From Wolfiporia cocos (taxonomy: Eukaryota; Basidiomycota; Agaricomycetes; Polyporales; Phaeolaceae), in the NCBI GenBank assembly GCA_029448655.1, contig JACCLO010000002.1, positions 4,588,001-4,652,000 on the forward strand: a DNA stretch of 64,000 nucleotides. The letters run 5' to 3'. Within the stretch, counting starts at the first letter, position 1. Each line of letters opens with the position of its first letter. The position numbers and the translations under genes were made by a program. Under the pieces are notes generated by a model that saw nothing but the letters and a program-made list of their open reading frames with translations, did no database searches and was not told where the DNA came from. Below, piece after piece: positions 29,629 to 41,769 of the stretch.

Positions 29629-31780
29629 ATGTTCGCCAGACTCGGCGTCAGGCCCGGGCTGCTGCAGGTCCATCCTCGGACGCCACCTCTGCATGCTGCA
29701 CGAACGATCGCATCCTATTCTCGTCCTGCTGTCAGGTCCTCGCGTCTGTCGCGGCTGGGTCTCGCTGCGGGCGCCGTGCTCACCACCTCGCTGCTGCTCG
29801 GACACGTCTCTGGCACGGTCTATGCGGATGCAGAGGCGGAGGAGCGCAAGGCACCGTCCGGGCGAGGTCCGACACCTCTGTCTACGCTGATCAGGTCCTA
29901 CATTGTGTATTCTGCATGCTCCGTGCCTGCACTCGTGGACTGGTCGCCTACGATCCTGTCCGTGCTGTTCGCCATACCCGGGATCAAACAGGTCACTGAA
30001 GCCATCGTCCGCGTCACTTTCTTTAACCAGGTACGGTCATGTGCTCGCTGCATTCGACCCAGTGCTCAGTAGATGCGCGTCTCGTCCATGGATGCACCGT
30101 ATAGTTCGTGGGTGGCGACACGGCCGAGGACGCCGTCCCTCTCGTGGAACAGCTGCGAGCGGAGAACAAGGGCAGTCTCTTCGCGTACAGTGTCGAGGTT
30201 GATGAGGAAGAAGCGGCGGGTAATACGAAGGACGAGCAGGCGAAGCAGTCGATGTACAAGCAGATCGTCGCGGAGACGCTGCATTGCGTCGACGTCGCAG
30301 CGGACTTTGAGGACAGGCATTCTGTGTCCGGTGCGCCCGGAGTTCGAGGGCGTAAAACATGGGTCGCAATCAAGCTGGCAAGTTCTGTTTGATCACTCAT
30401 CGACATGCCCGTCTGATCACCAGCCGTTGTAGAGCGCGATGCTGCCGCGCCCAGAGGCTCTCGTGAACTTCTCCAAGCACCTAATCTCGTCTCGACCCGC
30501 GCCTTCCACGCCCGTCGCGTTTCCCGGCCGTCCGCATCCGACAGACCTGGACGTACTCTCGACCGGCGCGCCCGCCAGCAGCCCGCTGACAGACGAGGAC
30601 ATTGTGGATCTGCGTCAGCTGCGGGACGATCTGCGAACGATATGCACTCGTGCGAAGGAGCGGAACATCAAGATCATCGTCGATGCAGAGTACAGGTGCG
30701 TGCCCGGATTGCTGGGTGTATGCACCTTAAAGCTGACCTGCGCCCTTCGACAGTTGGTACCAAGTAAGCTGATCTCGCCGTTGTCTTATCGCGAGTACTC
30801 ATCGTGCTCGTAGCCCGCGTTTGACGCGTTTGCACTGTCGCTGCAGCGCGAGTTCAACAGGCTCCCGCGGTCGTCCTGGTTCCGCGCTTCCCCCGGCCTC
30901 CGTACGCCCGCCGTGCAGCCGCTGGTGTACCAGACGTATCAGGCATATCTTCGCCGGTCAGTAGATTCACTCTGTTGGGAGTCAGATCACGATCATTCAT
31001 AATGACTTAGCACACCGGAATATCTGAAGCAGAGTCTGGAGGCAGCGCGCGCGGAGGGCTACTCGCTCGGTGTGAAGCTCGTCCGTGGCGCATATCAGCC
31101 CCACGAAGTCGCCGCGCACGCGGCTGCCGCCTCCGGATCCCCATCTCCCACGCGCGAGCAAGAGCACGGCCACGCGGTGTCGATCTCGCCAGACCCCGCG
31201 CCTCCGGTGTGGGCGACGAAGGCGGAGACGGACGCGTGTTACAACGCGTGCGCGGCGCTGCTCCTGCGGCACGTACGGGCGGACATCGACGCCGCGCGTG
31301 CGGGCGCGGCGCCGGGAATAGGGGTCCTGTTCGGCTCGCACAACTGGCGCAGCATGGATCTGATTTTGAGGGAGATGGCATATCTGGGGCTGGGAAGCCC
31401 TACCGCAGAGGGCGTGGTGTGGGTACCCGAGGAAGTCACGGAGCGCGTGGCGCTTGGACAGTTGTATGGTACGTGTCAAAGTACTGATAGGGGGGTTCTT
31501 CTGGTGACTGTTGGCGGCAGGAATGAGTGATGCGCTGACAAATTCCCTGGTGGACCGCACACGCAGCGTGTCGCCGTTCGTTTTGAAGTATGTACCCTAT
31601 GGCAATTTGACGGAGGTGTGTTCCCTGCATTCGCACGGGAACTCACGCTGACCTGTTGCGCAGGTCATGCCATATCTCAGTAGACGCGCTATAGAGAACA
31701 AGTCGGTGCTCGGTGACGGAGGCGCAGCGGACGAACGCAAGCGCGCAGGCGCGGAAATCCGGGCAAGGTTGTTTGGCTAA
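29629..31780 (+). CDS. PUT1: Proline dehydrogenase, mitochondrial
   Basis: This FAD enzyme oxidises proline to pyrroline-5-carboxylate in mitochondria, the first step of proline catabolism. Eight exons give 586 residues: 29629-30030, 30105-30377, 30433-30695, 30754-30763, 30814-30956, 31011-31468, 31521-31615 and 31664-31780. The arginine-rich N-terminus without acidic residues looks like a mitochondrial presequence. PRODH signatures present are K-I-I-V-D-A-E, G-V-K-L-V-R-G-A-Y, L-F-G-S-H-N and L-K-Y-V-P-Y-G. Exon 4 is only 10 nt, and the intron after exon 2 uses a GC donor (GCAAGT). The C-terminal exons are copied as a fragment 4 kb downstream. Confidence 0.92.
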
Positions 31781-32691
31781 TGGAATATGGATATAGATGG
31801 TTTGTTGTATAAGTTATTAGCTCAAATGAGGACGGCATGTGCGCGTTATCTTGGTTTGGCAATCTTCACCACAAAGTGGGCAGCTGCGATGATAGCGGCT
31901 ACACGCCGGCGGGCCACTGTCAAGGTGAATTGTTTCTCGCTTGATCTTTACTGTGAGAGGCTTAACGCTGTTGCTACGGTCAGTTAGGCTGCGCTTGAAG
32001 ATGTGGACAGGAAGCATCGCATTTTTACGAACGAATCTCGCGACATGCCCTTTCCATATATCTTTCGAGGAGATTCGGCATAAGAATGAGTCATTCTGCT
32101 CCGAACACAATAGTGATGCATTGGCCGCACCAAGGATGGTCCGATCATCGGGTCAACTGTACTCGAAGGTGTGTAATGCAAACTCTGTCTGCCCATCTAC
32201 CCCGTAGCGGACTCTCGGAACCATCATCGCGAGATGGCTGGACGGGGCGGAGTTCATCGATCAACGCCGTACGATCAACATCATGCGACTGTGCGCTTCT
32301 GGACGGGTTCCTTTGATCCCCAACACGTTTGATCGGCTTGCGGGCGCCGTACAGCTAATGTCGCATGGAAGGATGCCGGCACCGTCCGGGATGACCTTGC
32401 ACTTGATAGATGAGCATACAAGCGGAGGATTATTCTATACCTGCGATGTTGTCCCGCTTCATCACTGATCTTGAGCGGCACCGCGTGCAGTGACGCCAAT
32501 GAACGACACCGCGTGCAATATAGCGGTACATATGTTATCGGTCTCAGGCGTTTTATACATATAGCGGTGGTTGTTCGGAGATGTTTGCGTAAACGTCATC
32601 AGAGATCCCTGTATAGAGTTCAGAGGAAGGCTCCAATACTTATATCATCGACTGAGCGTGGCCATTCACGCCCCCGTTGACCTTCATCAAG
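31781..32691. other. Spacer between proline dehydrogenase and DUF6534 copy 2
   Basis: No gene is supported. The sequence is shared in diverged form with 35850-36804 in unit 2. Confidence 0.5.
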
Positions 32692-34688
32692 ATGTCCGCC
32701 GACGCAGCGCTGCAGGATGTGGTCAGGTCAACGATGGGACCGCTGCTTCTGAGTTTGGTTTTCAGTGCTACGTGCGAAACTTACCCCAGCTACCGGACCT
32801 GATACCTCATTGACATGGTATGCATAGATTCTTTGGCATCACACTCCTTCAAACTTATCAATACTATGATCGCTGCTGGAATGACACGAAGTGGCTGAAG
32901 TCATTCGTGCGTGCATGATTGCGTTGTATGCTCAGAGCTCGTCTCACACGGTAGGAACAGGTCGCAGTCATCAGGTCCGTGATTGCCTACTCCATTGCGC
33001 ATGCTTTTAAAGCCCAGTTCATCCTCAGCATACTGGACGCTCTTCAGTTGATGACTGTCATTCATGCAAACTGGTGGTACCTCATACAAAATTATGGGGA
33101 CCCCAATGCCCTTGGGATGGTCCCATGGTGAGGGCGAGATTTTGTCCGCATCTTCTGGACAGATCGGATTGATCGATGTCATGCTTCGGATTACCAGGAG
33201 TCTCGGGGTACGTCGCGTCTGATTCTGCATTATTGTGCAGCCCATATTGACTCGACCACGAAGTTGGAGACTGGTCTTACTGTGAGGGCAATCAATGAAG
33301 CCGGGTCATTCGCAACTTATCAGTTTCCTAGTCTTCCATAGGATTCTGCGTGCAAGGGTAAGTCATCCCTGAATATATGTTCGTCAAGCCGTTGACTGGA
33401 TGTAGTTTTTTTGCAATGCGAGTGTGGATCCGTGAGGGAACACATACCAAGCCTTTCTAAAACAGTTCTGATTCCGCAACGTTTGCAGTCAGTCACGGTA
33501 GTCGTGTTGTGACAGGATTGATCGTGCGTTAAGTCATCATCAAGATATACGAGGACTCATGGTATTTACCCAGGCGCTGTTTACAATAGCGCAGTTTGGT
33601 ACGCTGTCTTTGCTTTTCCATGACTTCTCACTACTAATACGCAAATCAGTGCTCGGCATTTGTACGTTCAAATCTCATAGACCATGTACTAGTGACTTCA
33701 TGGGGTCTTGATTGCCTAGATTATACTGCGCGAGAGTTCGTGTCATCGCGTATTTCTCAAGAGTCGAATACTAACATGAGAGTGATCAGGCAACACACAG
33801 CATTTGCGGCGGCTATCCAGCCAATTATCGTGAGGAAAAGGCGTCCCTACAACTCATGCATGACACTAATCATCAGCTATGTAGTGGGCCTCGACATCGG
33901 CCTTGGCGTGCAGCATTGCCGGCGATGTACTCATCACGGTTTCGATGTGTTTCTTCCTGTATCGCAGTCGCTCTGGGGTTGCAAAGTAAGCAGTAATCTG
34001 ACTATGCCACGCAATCTCACCTGGCTAAACATTCGTGTACAGAACGGACAAGATGATACACGTCTTAATCAAATATACGGTAAATACTGGATTGCTCACG
34101 ACGTACGTATCACTCACAGCTATCGCTATATATGCTGACATATATTGCTCAGAATTGCGGCCGTATGCACGATTACTTTGGTAGGTGCAAACCGATATGG
34201 ATGCTGTATGGCTGTGACCATTGAGAACAGTCCGAAGTATTGCCAAATTCATACTGGGATACCATATCGTATTTCGTCGTAAGCAAATGTGAGTAGGGCT
34301 GGCCTCATTATACACGTCTTAATGATCTCATACTTTGCAGGCTACGTGAATTCCACGCTGGCGACGTAAGTTTGCATAACGCTAGCACTGTATAGCGAAT
34401 GTTGTTAATTTGCCGATCAGTCTCAATGCACGCGAGAAGTTGCGCAACCAAACAAGATGGAACGTTGAAGTTGAATCGACGCAACCTCCAATATTTTCTA
34501 CCTTCCAGTCTGCCATGGTCAACATACCACAGAATAGCTACGCGGATAGCGAGGTAAATGCTTCAACGCTCTTCGCAACAAGTGATCTGACTGCTCTTCC
34601 CTAGTTTTCGTCAATGCCCGAATCTCACGCGCGTGTAGCCTCGCCGTCGAAGGCCAAAACTTGCTCTTCGAATGTGTGTCGCGTTTGA
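32692..34688 (+). CDS. DUF6534 family membrane protein, copy 2
   Basis: It has the same exon layout as copy 1, with every block found between usable splice sites. These are M-S-A-D-A-A-L-Q-D-V-V, F-F-G-I-T-L-L-Q-T-Y-Q-Y-Y, V-I-H-A-N-W-W-Y-L-I-Q, the 10-nt microexon (33198-33207), L-E-T-G-L-T then S-S-I-G-F-C-V-Q, and F-F-A-M-R-V-W-I. Next come G-I-Y-Y-T-A-R-E, the DUF6534 core (S-A-L-A-C-S-I-A-G-D, Y-T-V-N-T-G-L-L-T-T), Y-V-N-S-T-L-A-T and L-N-A-R-E-K-L-R. A single continuous frame can be spliced, so I treat it as a gene, not a pseudogene. The exact ends of some exons are uncertain. Confidence 0.65.
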
Positions 34689-35403
34689 CAATCGTCAGTT
34701 GCTTCCAGAATGCTGATAACTCTTTAAACAGCTCGACACAATCGGAATGGCTGTATGATTTATTTGCGCGCTTTGTTATGTATATCGATATTTTTGCAAC
34801 ATTTCTGCTACAATATACTCCCGTACATAAATGAGGCGATATATATACGCTTGATGGTATCGATGGGAGTGGGTACCTACCGAAGGTGAGTAGTCTCAAA
34901 GGTTCGAGTCTTTCACTTCACACCAATCCCGCAAAGTGTCCGAGGTCAGTTCTCTATTCAATATAGCTCATGCAATGTTATTGGCGATAGATCTGATGGT
35001 GAGCTCGTGAGAGAAACTTGAGGATGGGCCTCGCGATCGAATGTACCGATCTCTGATCTGGAGGAAGACTTTCAATTGACACCATCTGTTGTTTATGCCA
35101 TGTGGATCCATCCCGAAAGCCACCAGCTGCAGCTCGGGCAACAGCCGAGCTTCCTCTTGAGCGGCTGTCATGTGGAGCGCACGTACTCACAAAGGGGTTA
35201 CACAGGAATCGAAACAATACAGCCTCAGCGCTCTCACAAAAGGCCTGATCCTTTATCTCGCACGATAGCGATGATAAATTTAGTTGTTTGAAAAAGAATA
35301 AACTAAGAAACTGTGAGTCGCGAGTATATCATAGGATCACAAGCACTTGTATACCTGGCCTTGTCAGCACGCTCTCTTTCTTGCCAATGTATGCTCATTT
35401 CTG
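34689..35403. other. End of unit 1, no gene supported
   Basis: This AT-rich spacer is repeated in diverged form at 38763-39427. A TTCGAGTC motif near 34905 recalls a tRNA B box but no cloverleaf forms. Confidence 0.5.
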
Positions 35404-35840
35404 CGCGCGGGGGCCGCACCGGGAATCGGGGTCCTGTTTGGCTCGCACAACTGGCGGAGCATGGATTTAATTTTGGAGATAGCGTATCCGGGGCTGGCAA
35501 ATGCCACCGCGGAGGGCGCGGTCCCGAGGAAGTCACGGAGCGCGTGGCGCTTGGACAGCGTGTCAAGGTGCTGATAGGGACGCTCTTCTTGACAGCAGGA
35601 ATGAACGATGCGTTGACGAATTCGCTTGTGGGCCGCACACGCAGCGTGTCGCCGTTCGTTTTGAAGTATGTGCCCTAACAGAGGTATGTTTCCTGTGTAC
35701 ACGTGGGAAGACCACTGACATTGACCTGTTGTGCAGGTCATGCCATATCTGAGTAGACGCGCTATCGAGAACAAGTCGGTGCTCGGTGATGGAGGCGCGG
35801 CGGACGAATGCAAGCGCGGAAATCTGGGCAAGGTTGTTTG
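35404..35840 (+). pseudogene. Proline dehydrogenase 3' fragment
   Basis: This copy of the last exons of PUT1 runs from the G-A-A-P-G-I-G-V-L-F-G-S-H-N region through E-E-V-T-E-R-V-A-L-G-Q, L-K-Y-V-P and V-M-P-Y-L-S-R-R-A-I-E-N-K to the old stop region. Small deletions, loss of the residues after Y-V-P and frame changes show it is not translated as an enzyme. It marks the left end of duplication unit 2. Confidence 0.85.
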
Positions 35841-36804
35841 GCTGATGGATCATGGATGTAGACGGTGTGTTGTATAAGTTTTAGCTCAATCGAGGACGGA
35901 ATATACGCACAATATCTTGGTTTGGAGTCGCCACCATAGAGGAGTAGGAAGCTGCGGTTGCAAGATGATAGTGTCGAAACGCCAGTGAGCCACCGCCAAA
36001 GTGAGTTGATTCTTACTTGATACTTTACTGTAAGAGGCTTAACGCTGTTGCTATAGTCAGTTGGACTGCGCTTGGTGGTGCGAACGAGAATTGTCGCGTT
36101 TTCTACGAGATGTAGACGGATCCCGCGAGATGCGCTTTCCATATATCTTGCGAGGCGAATTGGCATCAAAATGGGTCTTTCTGCGCTGAATGCAGTAAGG
36201 ATGATAGTGGTACATTGGCCACCGCACCAAGGATGTTCCGATCATATTTGTGGATCGGTGAACATGTTAAATGAGGTGCGTAATGCGAACTCTGCTTGCT
36301 GATCTAGATCTGCTCCGTAGATTGACTCTCTGAACAACTGTCGCGAGATGGCTGGCCGGGACCGAGCTCCTCGATCATCACCGTGCAATCAGTGTCATGC
36401 GGCCGGTGCGCTACTGACACTTCTGTGTACGAATCTGTTTGGTTCACATCACGGCGTTTGATCAGCTTGTGGGCACGTCGCACCGATACACCTTGTACAT
36501 GTGTCGCATGGAAGGATGCCGCCACCCTACTGCGATGTAGGCGCGCTTTACCACCGACCCCGACGTTAATGACTGCTTGCAACGTAGCCGTACCCCATCT
36601 ATCTGAGGCGTTTCATACGGCGGTGGTTGTCCGGAGATATCTGCATCAACGTCACCCAAGATCTCTGCATCAATGTCCGGAGATATCTGCATCAACGTCA
36701 TCCAAGATCTCTGCATAGATCTCAGATGAAGGCACCAGTACTTATAACATCAATTGAACGTGGCCATTCATGCCGCCACCTGCCCCCCTTTGGCCTTCAT
36801 CAAG
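35841..36804. other. Spacer of duplication unit 2
   Basis: No gene is supported. The spacer corresponds to 31781-32691 with indels and includes a local ~46-bp tandem repeat. Confidence 0.5.
36627..36718. repeat. Two tandem copies of a ~46-bp repeat
   Basis: TGTCCGGAGATATCTGCATC followed by AACGTCA(C/T)CCAAGATCTCTGC occurs twice in a row. Unit 1 has only a single diverged copy near 32573, so the doubling happened after the segmental duplication. Confidence 0.8.
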
Positions 36805-38762
36805 ATGTCTACCGAAGCAGCGCTGCAGGATGTGGTCAGGTCAACGATGGGACCGCTACTTTTGGGTTTGGTTTTCAGTGCTACGTGCGAAACTCACTCC
36901 AGCTACCGGACACGAAACCTCACTGATATAACACGCATAGATTCTTTGGCATCACACTCCTTCAAACCTACCAATACTACGATCGCTACTGGAATGACAC
37001 GAAGTGGCTGAAGTCATTCGTGCGTGCATAATTGCGTTGTATGCTCAGAGCTCGTCTCACACGGTAGGAACAGGTCGCAGTCATCAGGTCCGTGATTGCC
37101 TACTCCATTGCGCATGCTTTTAAAACCCATTTTATCCTCAGCATACTGGACGCTCTTCAGTTGATGACTGTCATTCATGCAAACTGGTGGTACCTCATAC
37201 AAAATTATGGGGACCCCAATGCCCTTGGGATGGTCCCATGGTGAGTGCGAGATTTTGTCCGCATCTTCTGGACAGATGCGATTGATCGATGTCATGCTTC
37301 GGATTACTAGGAGTCTCGGGGTACGTCGCGTCTGATTCTGCATTATTGTGCAGCCCATATTGACTCGACCACGAAGTTGGAGACTGGTCTTACTGTGAGG
37401 GCAATCAATGAAGCCGGGCCATTCGCAACTTATCAGTTTCCTAGTCTTCCATAGGATTTTGTGTGCAAGGGTAAGTCATATCCTAAACCTATGTTTGTCA
37501 GGCTGTTGACTGGATCAGATTTTTTGCAATGCGAGTGTGGATCCGTGAGGGAATACACAACAAGCCTTTCTTACACAAATCTGATTTCGCAACGTTCATA
37601 GTCAGTCGCGGTAGTCGTGTTGTGACAGGATTGATCGTGCGTAAAGTCATCTCCAAGCCATACGATTATTCATTGTATCGACCCAGGCGCTGTTCACAAT
37701 AGCGCAGTTTGGTACGTTGTCTCTGCTTTGCCATGATTTCTCATTACTCATAAGGTGAACCAGTGCTCGGTATTTGTACGTCCAATTTCACAGGCCATAT
37801 CCTGGTGACTTTATGGAGTTTTGTTTGCCTAGATTATACCGCGAGAGAGTTCGTATCATCGCGTTTTTCAAGAGTCGAATACTGATTTGGGAGTCATCAG
37901 GCAACACACAGCGCTTGCGACGGCTATTGAGACCATTGTTGTGAGGAAAATGGGCTCCTATGAAACTATGCACGACACCAATCATCAGCTATGTAGTGGG
38001 CCTCGACATCGGCCTTGGCGTGCAGCATTGCCGGCGATGTACTCATCACGGTTTCGATGTGTTTCTTCCTGTACCGCAGTCGCTCTGGTATTGCAAGGTA
38101 ATCAGACTATGCCACGCAATTTCATCCGACTTGATGTTCGTGTGCAGGACTGACAGGATGATACATGTCTTGATCAAATATACAGTGAATACTGGATTGC
38201 TCACGACGTACGTATCACTCACAGCTATCGCTATATATGCTGACATATACTGCTCAGAATTGCAGCCATATGCACGATTACTTTGGTAGGTGCGAACCGA
38301 TATGGGTGCTGTATGGTTGTAACCATTGAGGACAGTCCGAAGTATTGCCACATTCATACTGGGATACTATATCTTATTTCGTGATAAGCAAATGTGAGTA
38401 GGGCTGGCCTCATGGTACACGTCTTGATAACCTCATATATTGCAGGCTATGTGAACTCCACGTTGGCGACGTAAGTTGTCATAACGATCGCGCTGTATGG
38501 AGAATGCTGCTAAGTCGCCGATCAGTCTCAATGCACGCGAGAAGTTTCGCAATCAAAGATGGAACGTTGAATCGATGCAGCGCCAATCGTCTGCCTTTCA
38601 GCCTGCCGTGGTCAACATTCCAAAGAGAAGCCACACGGATAGCGAGGTAAATGCTCCGGCGCTCAGAGCAATAAGTGATCTGACACTCTTCCCCAGTTGC
38701 CGCCTAGACCTAGCTCTCACACGCATGTAGCCTGGCAGTCGAAGGTCAAAACTCACTCTTGA
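36805..38762 (+). CDS. DUF6534 family membrane protein, copy 3
   Basis: This is a close sister of copy 2, within duplication unit 2. It begins M-S-T-E-A-A-L-Q-D-V-V and keeps the same splice architecture, including the GAGTCTCGGG microexon (37311-37320). The second helix block, the F-F-A-M-R-V-W-I exon, G-I-Y-Y-T-A-R-E, the DUF6534 core and the N-A-R-E-K-F-R end are also kept. The C-terminal exon differs from copy 2 (L-P-P-R-P-S-S-H-T-H). Long stretches of intron and exon around 37014-37358 are almost identical to copy 2, whereas 5' and 3' flanks are diverged, hinting at gene conversion. Confidence 0.65.
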
Positions 38763-39427
38763 GAGATGTGGGTCGCGTTTGGCAATTTTGAGTTGCTTCC
38801 GGGATGCTGATAACTGTAGTAAGAGCTCGTCACAATCGGCATGGCGGATTGATCTGTTTGCGCGCTTGTTTATGTATCTCGATATGATTGCCACATTTCC
38901 ATTTCTGTCACAATATACTCTGTACATCAAAGGGTCGAGTCTTTCACTTGACATCAATCCTGCAAAGTGTCCGAGGTCAGTTCTCTATTCAATGCAGCTC
39001 ATGCAATGTTATTGGCGATAGATCTGACGGAGGGCTCATAGGAGAAACTTGAGGATGAGTCCTGGATTGTGGTACATATACCTATGTCTGATCTGAGAAT
39101 TCGGAGACTTCCAATTGACACCATCTGTTGTTTATGCCATGTGGATTCATCCCGAAAGCCACCAGCTCGGGCAACAGCCGAGCTTCCTCTTGAGCGGCTG
39201 TCACGAGGAGCGCACGCACTCACAAAGGGGTTACGAACGGGAGCAGGAATCTAAAAAGTACAGCCCTATGACGTGGGTGTGCAATTCTACTCAGCACGCT
39301 CACAAGAGGCACCATGCTGATCCTTTATCTCATATGATAGTGATGATAAATTTAGTTGTCCGAAAAGGAATTAACTAAGGTACTTTGAGTCGCGAGTATA
39401 TCCATGCATTTACCATAGGATCACAAA

Positions 39428-39597
39428 GGCAGGGACGGGTTCTGTTGGTGTTATGTTGCCAATCCAATGACACGTACGTATTCGCGTCAGATTGATAATG
39501 CGCACAATATGTAATCGTAAATGAATCATACGGGGAGGCTTTGTGATGATGACCACTACGTTATACGGTAGAGTGCTAGTAGTACTATGTTACAAGC
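39428..39597. other. Short intergenic gap
   Basis: No gene or repeat is seen between the end of duplication unit 2 and DUF6534 copy 4. Confidence 0.4.
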
Positions 39598-41769
39598 TCA
39601 AGAATGTGGATAGAGCGTAGGCAGCGGTTTGTGTGCGGGCAAGTAAGGACTGCAATCTGTGCGTGTGTCGCCTATTAAGCGGATGTACGTTAGCAGCTCA
39701 ACGAACATCAGACGAGGACAGATCCTGTAGTCATCTGTACAATGGTGGTAAGACCAAGCTATCAATGTCTCAGAGACATCGATGAACGACTTTCCTCTGA
39801 CAGCGCGGTCTCCGTATAATGCGTCTTGGCAGCGCCTGGCATTGTGGCAAACTCCATTGCGGTGCCACTCGAAGCACACTGAGTGGAGGTAAGCGTACCG
39901 TACTGATTTATGTCTGATCATCCGATGACGCACTGTATCTTGCGCAAGGATGATGTTCGCATCCGCTATGGGCGCTGGAGTGGAGACGCTGGACGTGTTC
40001 CATTTTCCGGTACGTAGCTTTTCACGCGCATTCAGCCTGTAAGGGATGCATGAGTGGTATACAATACGTCTGAGATTGAATTGAGGCAGCAATAGCGCAA
40101 TTGAGAACCTACGTTGCAAGCGTCGAGTTGACATAGCCTAGAAAATCGATTGGGGTTGAGTATGCAGAGCAGAATGCTAGCGAGATATGCTTACATTTAC
40201 TAATCATGAAGTAGAATACCGTATCCCAGTAGCTGTCAGGGACAACTTCGGACTAGAGCAGTTTCAGAGGAAGATGTTAGGGAACAGAAAAAGCCACAAA
40301 CTAATATGATAGTGCAGACGGCGCATATCCTGAGCGCAGTGCATCAGTCATCACGGCCGACATGAGAAGAATAGACTCACGTCGTCAAGAGGCCAGTATT
40401 GACTGTGTACACAATCATGACATCAATCAACTTGTCCGTGCTAATAATACTCAGCAATCCGTGTGTACTGAACACATATTACTCACCGCTTCCCTCCAGA
40501 GCGGGCGCGGTGCAGGTAGAAACATAGCGCGCTGGCAATCAGAACATCACCTGCAATACTGCAGGCGAGAGACGCTGTCGAGACCCACTGAAGGTACTCG
40601 AGTGAGAACGACCTATGTTCAGAGATGTAACAAGTCTTACTGTGATCGCAGCTATAGTAGAGACGAGCTTGGTTGCTTGACTTCGCGAATGTTAGGAACT
40701 TCAATTCCACAAAAACGGAAGATCTCATTACCCTCGGTCAGCATAACCTGCACGTGCATTAGCGAATCGAAGCAATCATATAGCTTCTCTGTCCTACGCA
40801 CAGACTCCCAAGACTATACGCCAATCAGCTCATGAATTTACACGAGGTTGACGTCGACTCACCAAACTGCGTGAGAGTCAGTAACACCTGTACGTGTTTT
40901 CGTGAACTAAACAAATTTCCGTCCATCGGCTTGAACGTACTATAGATAGGGTAATTGGTCGGTTTCCGCGGCTTACTGCACAGACGATTAGTATAACGCC
41001 TTCAAAATGTGATACCTGACATACGAATATATACGCGTAAAGCAAAGAAACTGATTTAGACTCCGATCAATCAATCGCCAAGATTGCTGAAGACAAGAGC
41101 TCACCATTGTACAAGCAATCCGATCGATGTCTGAAGATCCGTCATGTTAACGCAAATCCTATTCTACGATACTTCTAGCGCTCACCGTGAATCCTACTTC
41201 GACCTACATGCCCATACGTCACTACACCTAAATCGAGATTACTTGATACTCACCCCTAAGCTCCTGCAATGTCGTCAGTTCGTTCACAGTAGTTGCCTCG
41301 ATTGGCGGAACATACCATGGGACAATAGCAAGTGATGATGGGTTGGCGTAATTTTGAATGAGATACCACCAGTTAGAGTGTATGACCGTCATCACCTGGA
41401 GCGCGTCCAGTATCCTATCGGCTCATTAGTCGGGTCACGGTTTGTGGGTCAGATCTAATGTAGCCTGATGTACACACCCTATCAACGCCACCTGCCCGAA
41501 TTTGATTGTTTACTGTTTCAGGTCACAGCCACACATCAGTGATGAACACGCACGAAGAGCTTCAGCCATTTGGAGTCCGTCCAACACCGATCATAATATT
41601 GATACATCTGCAGGAGTGTCACCCCAAAGAACCTAGACGACCTCAGCATGTGCGTGGCGAGGTTTTACAATGCAGCTCACGTTGTGCTGAAGACTAGCCC
41701 GAGCAGGATGGCTCCAAGCGTCGGTTTGACAAGTTCCTCGATAGCATGCTGGTTGAGTATCGCTGACAT
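39598..41769 (-). CDS. DUF6534 family membrane protein, copy 4 (inverted)
   Basis: On the minus strand the order is M-S-A-I-L-N-Q-H-A-I-E-E-L-V-K-P-T-L-G, F-F-G-V-T-L-L-Q-M-Y-Q-Y-Y and V-I-H-S-N-W-W-Y-L-I-Q-N-Y-A-N. The 10-nt microexon (41263-41254) and V-E-V-G-F-T / T-S-I-G-L-L-V-Q follow, then V-S-R-G-N-R-P-I-T, S-T-A-S-L-A-C-S-I-A-G-D and L-N-A-R-E-K-L-R. It is the same family and exon layout as copies 1-3 in the opposite orientation, and more like copy 1 in sequence. The C-terminal exons after T-G-K-W-N are not alignable, so the stop (39598, possibly 39770) is uncertain. Confidence 0.6.

Larger units (their letters stand above)
31298..35345 (+). repeat. Tandem segmental duplication, unit 1
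   Basis: The unit starts inside exon 6 of the proline dehydrogenase gene and contains its 3' end, a spacer and DUF6534 copy 2. It ends at a GAGTCGCGAGTATATC...ATAGGATCACAA block. The same order recurs in unit 2. Parts are nearly identical between units (for example 32901-33245 and 37014-37358); others have many indels. Confidence 0.85.
35404..39427 (+). repeat. Tandem segmental duplication, unit 2
   Basis: This is the direct copy of 31298-35345. It contains the PUT1 fragment, a spacer with an extra local repeat, DUF6534 copy 3 and the same closing block. About 60 bases separate the two units. Confidence 0.85.

Noticed and set aside
34890..34925. GGTTCGAGTC motif recalling a tRNA B box
   Set aside because: No D arm, anticodon arm or acceptor stem can be formed upstream; the diverged copy at 38930 loses the motif.
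32692..38762. DUF6534 copies 2 and 3 as pseudogenes
   Set aside because: Apparent stops disappear once introns are placed as in copies 1 and 4; a continuous frame can be spliced.
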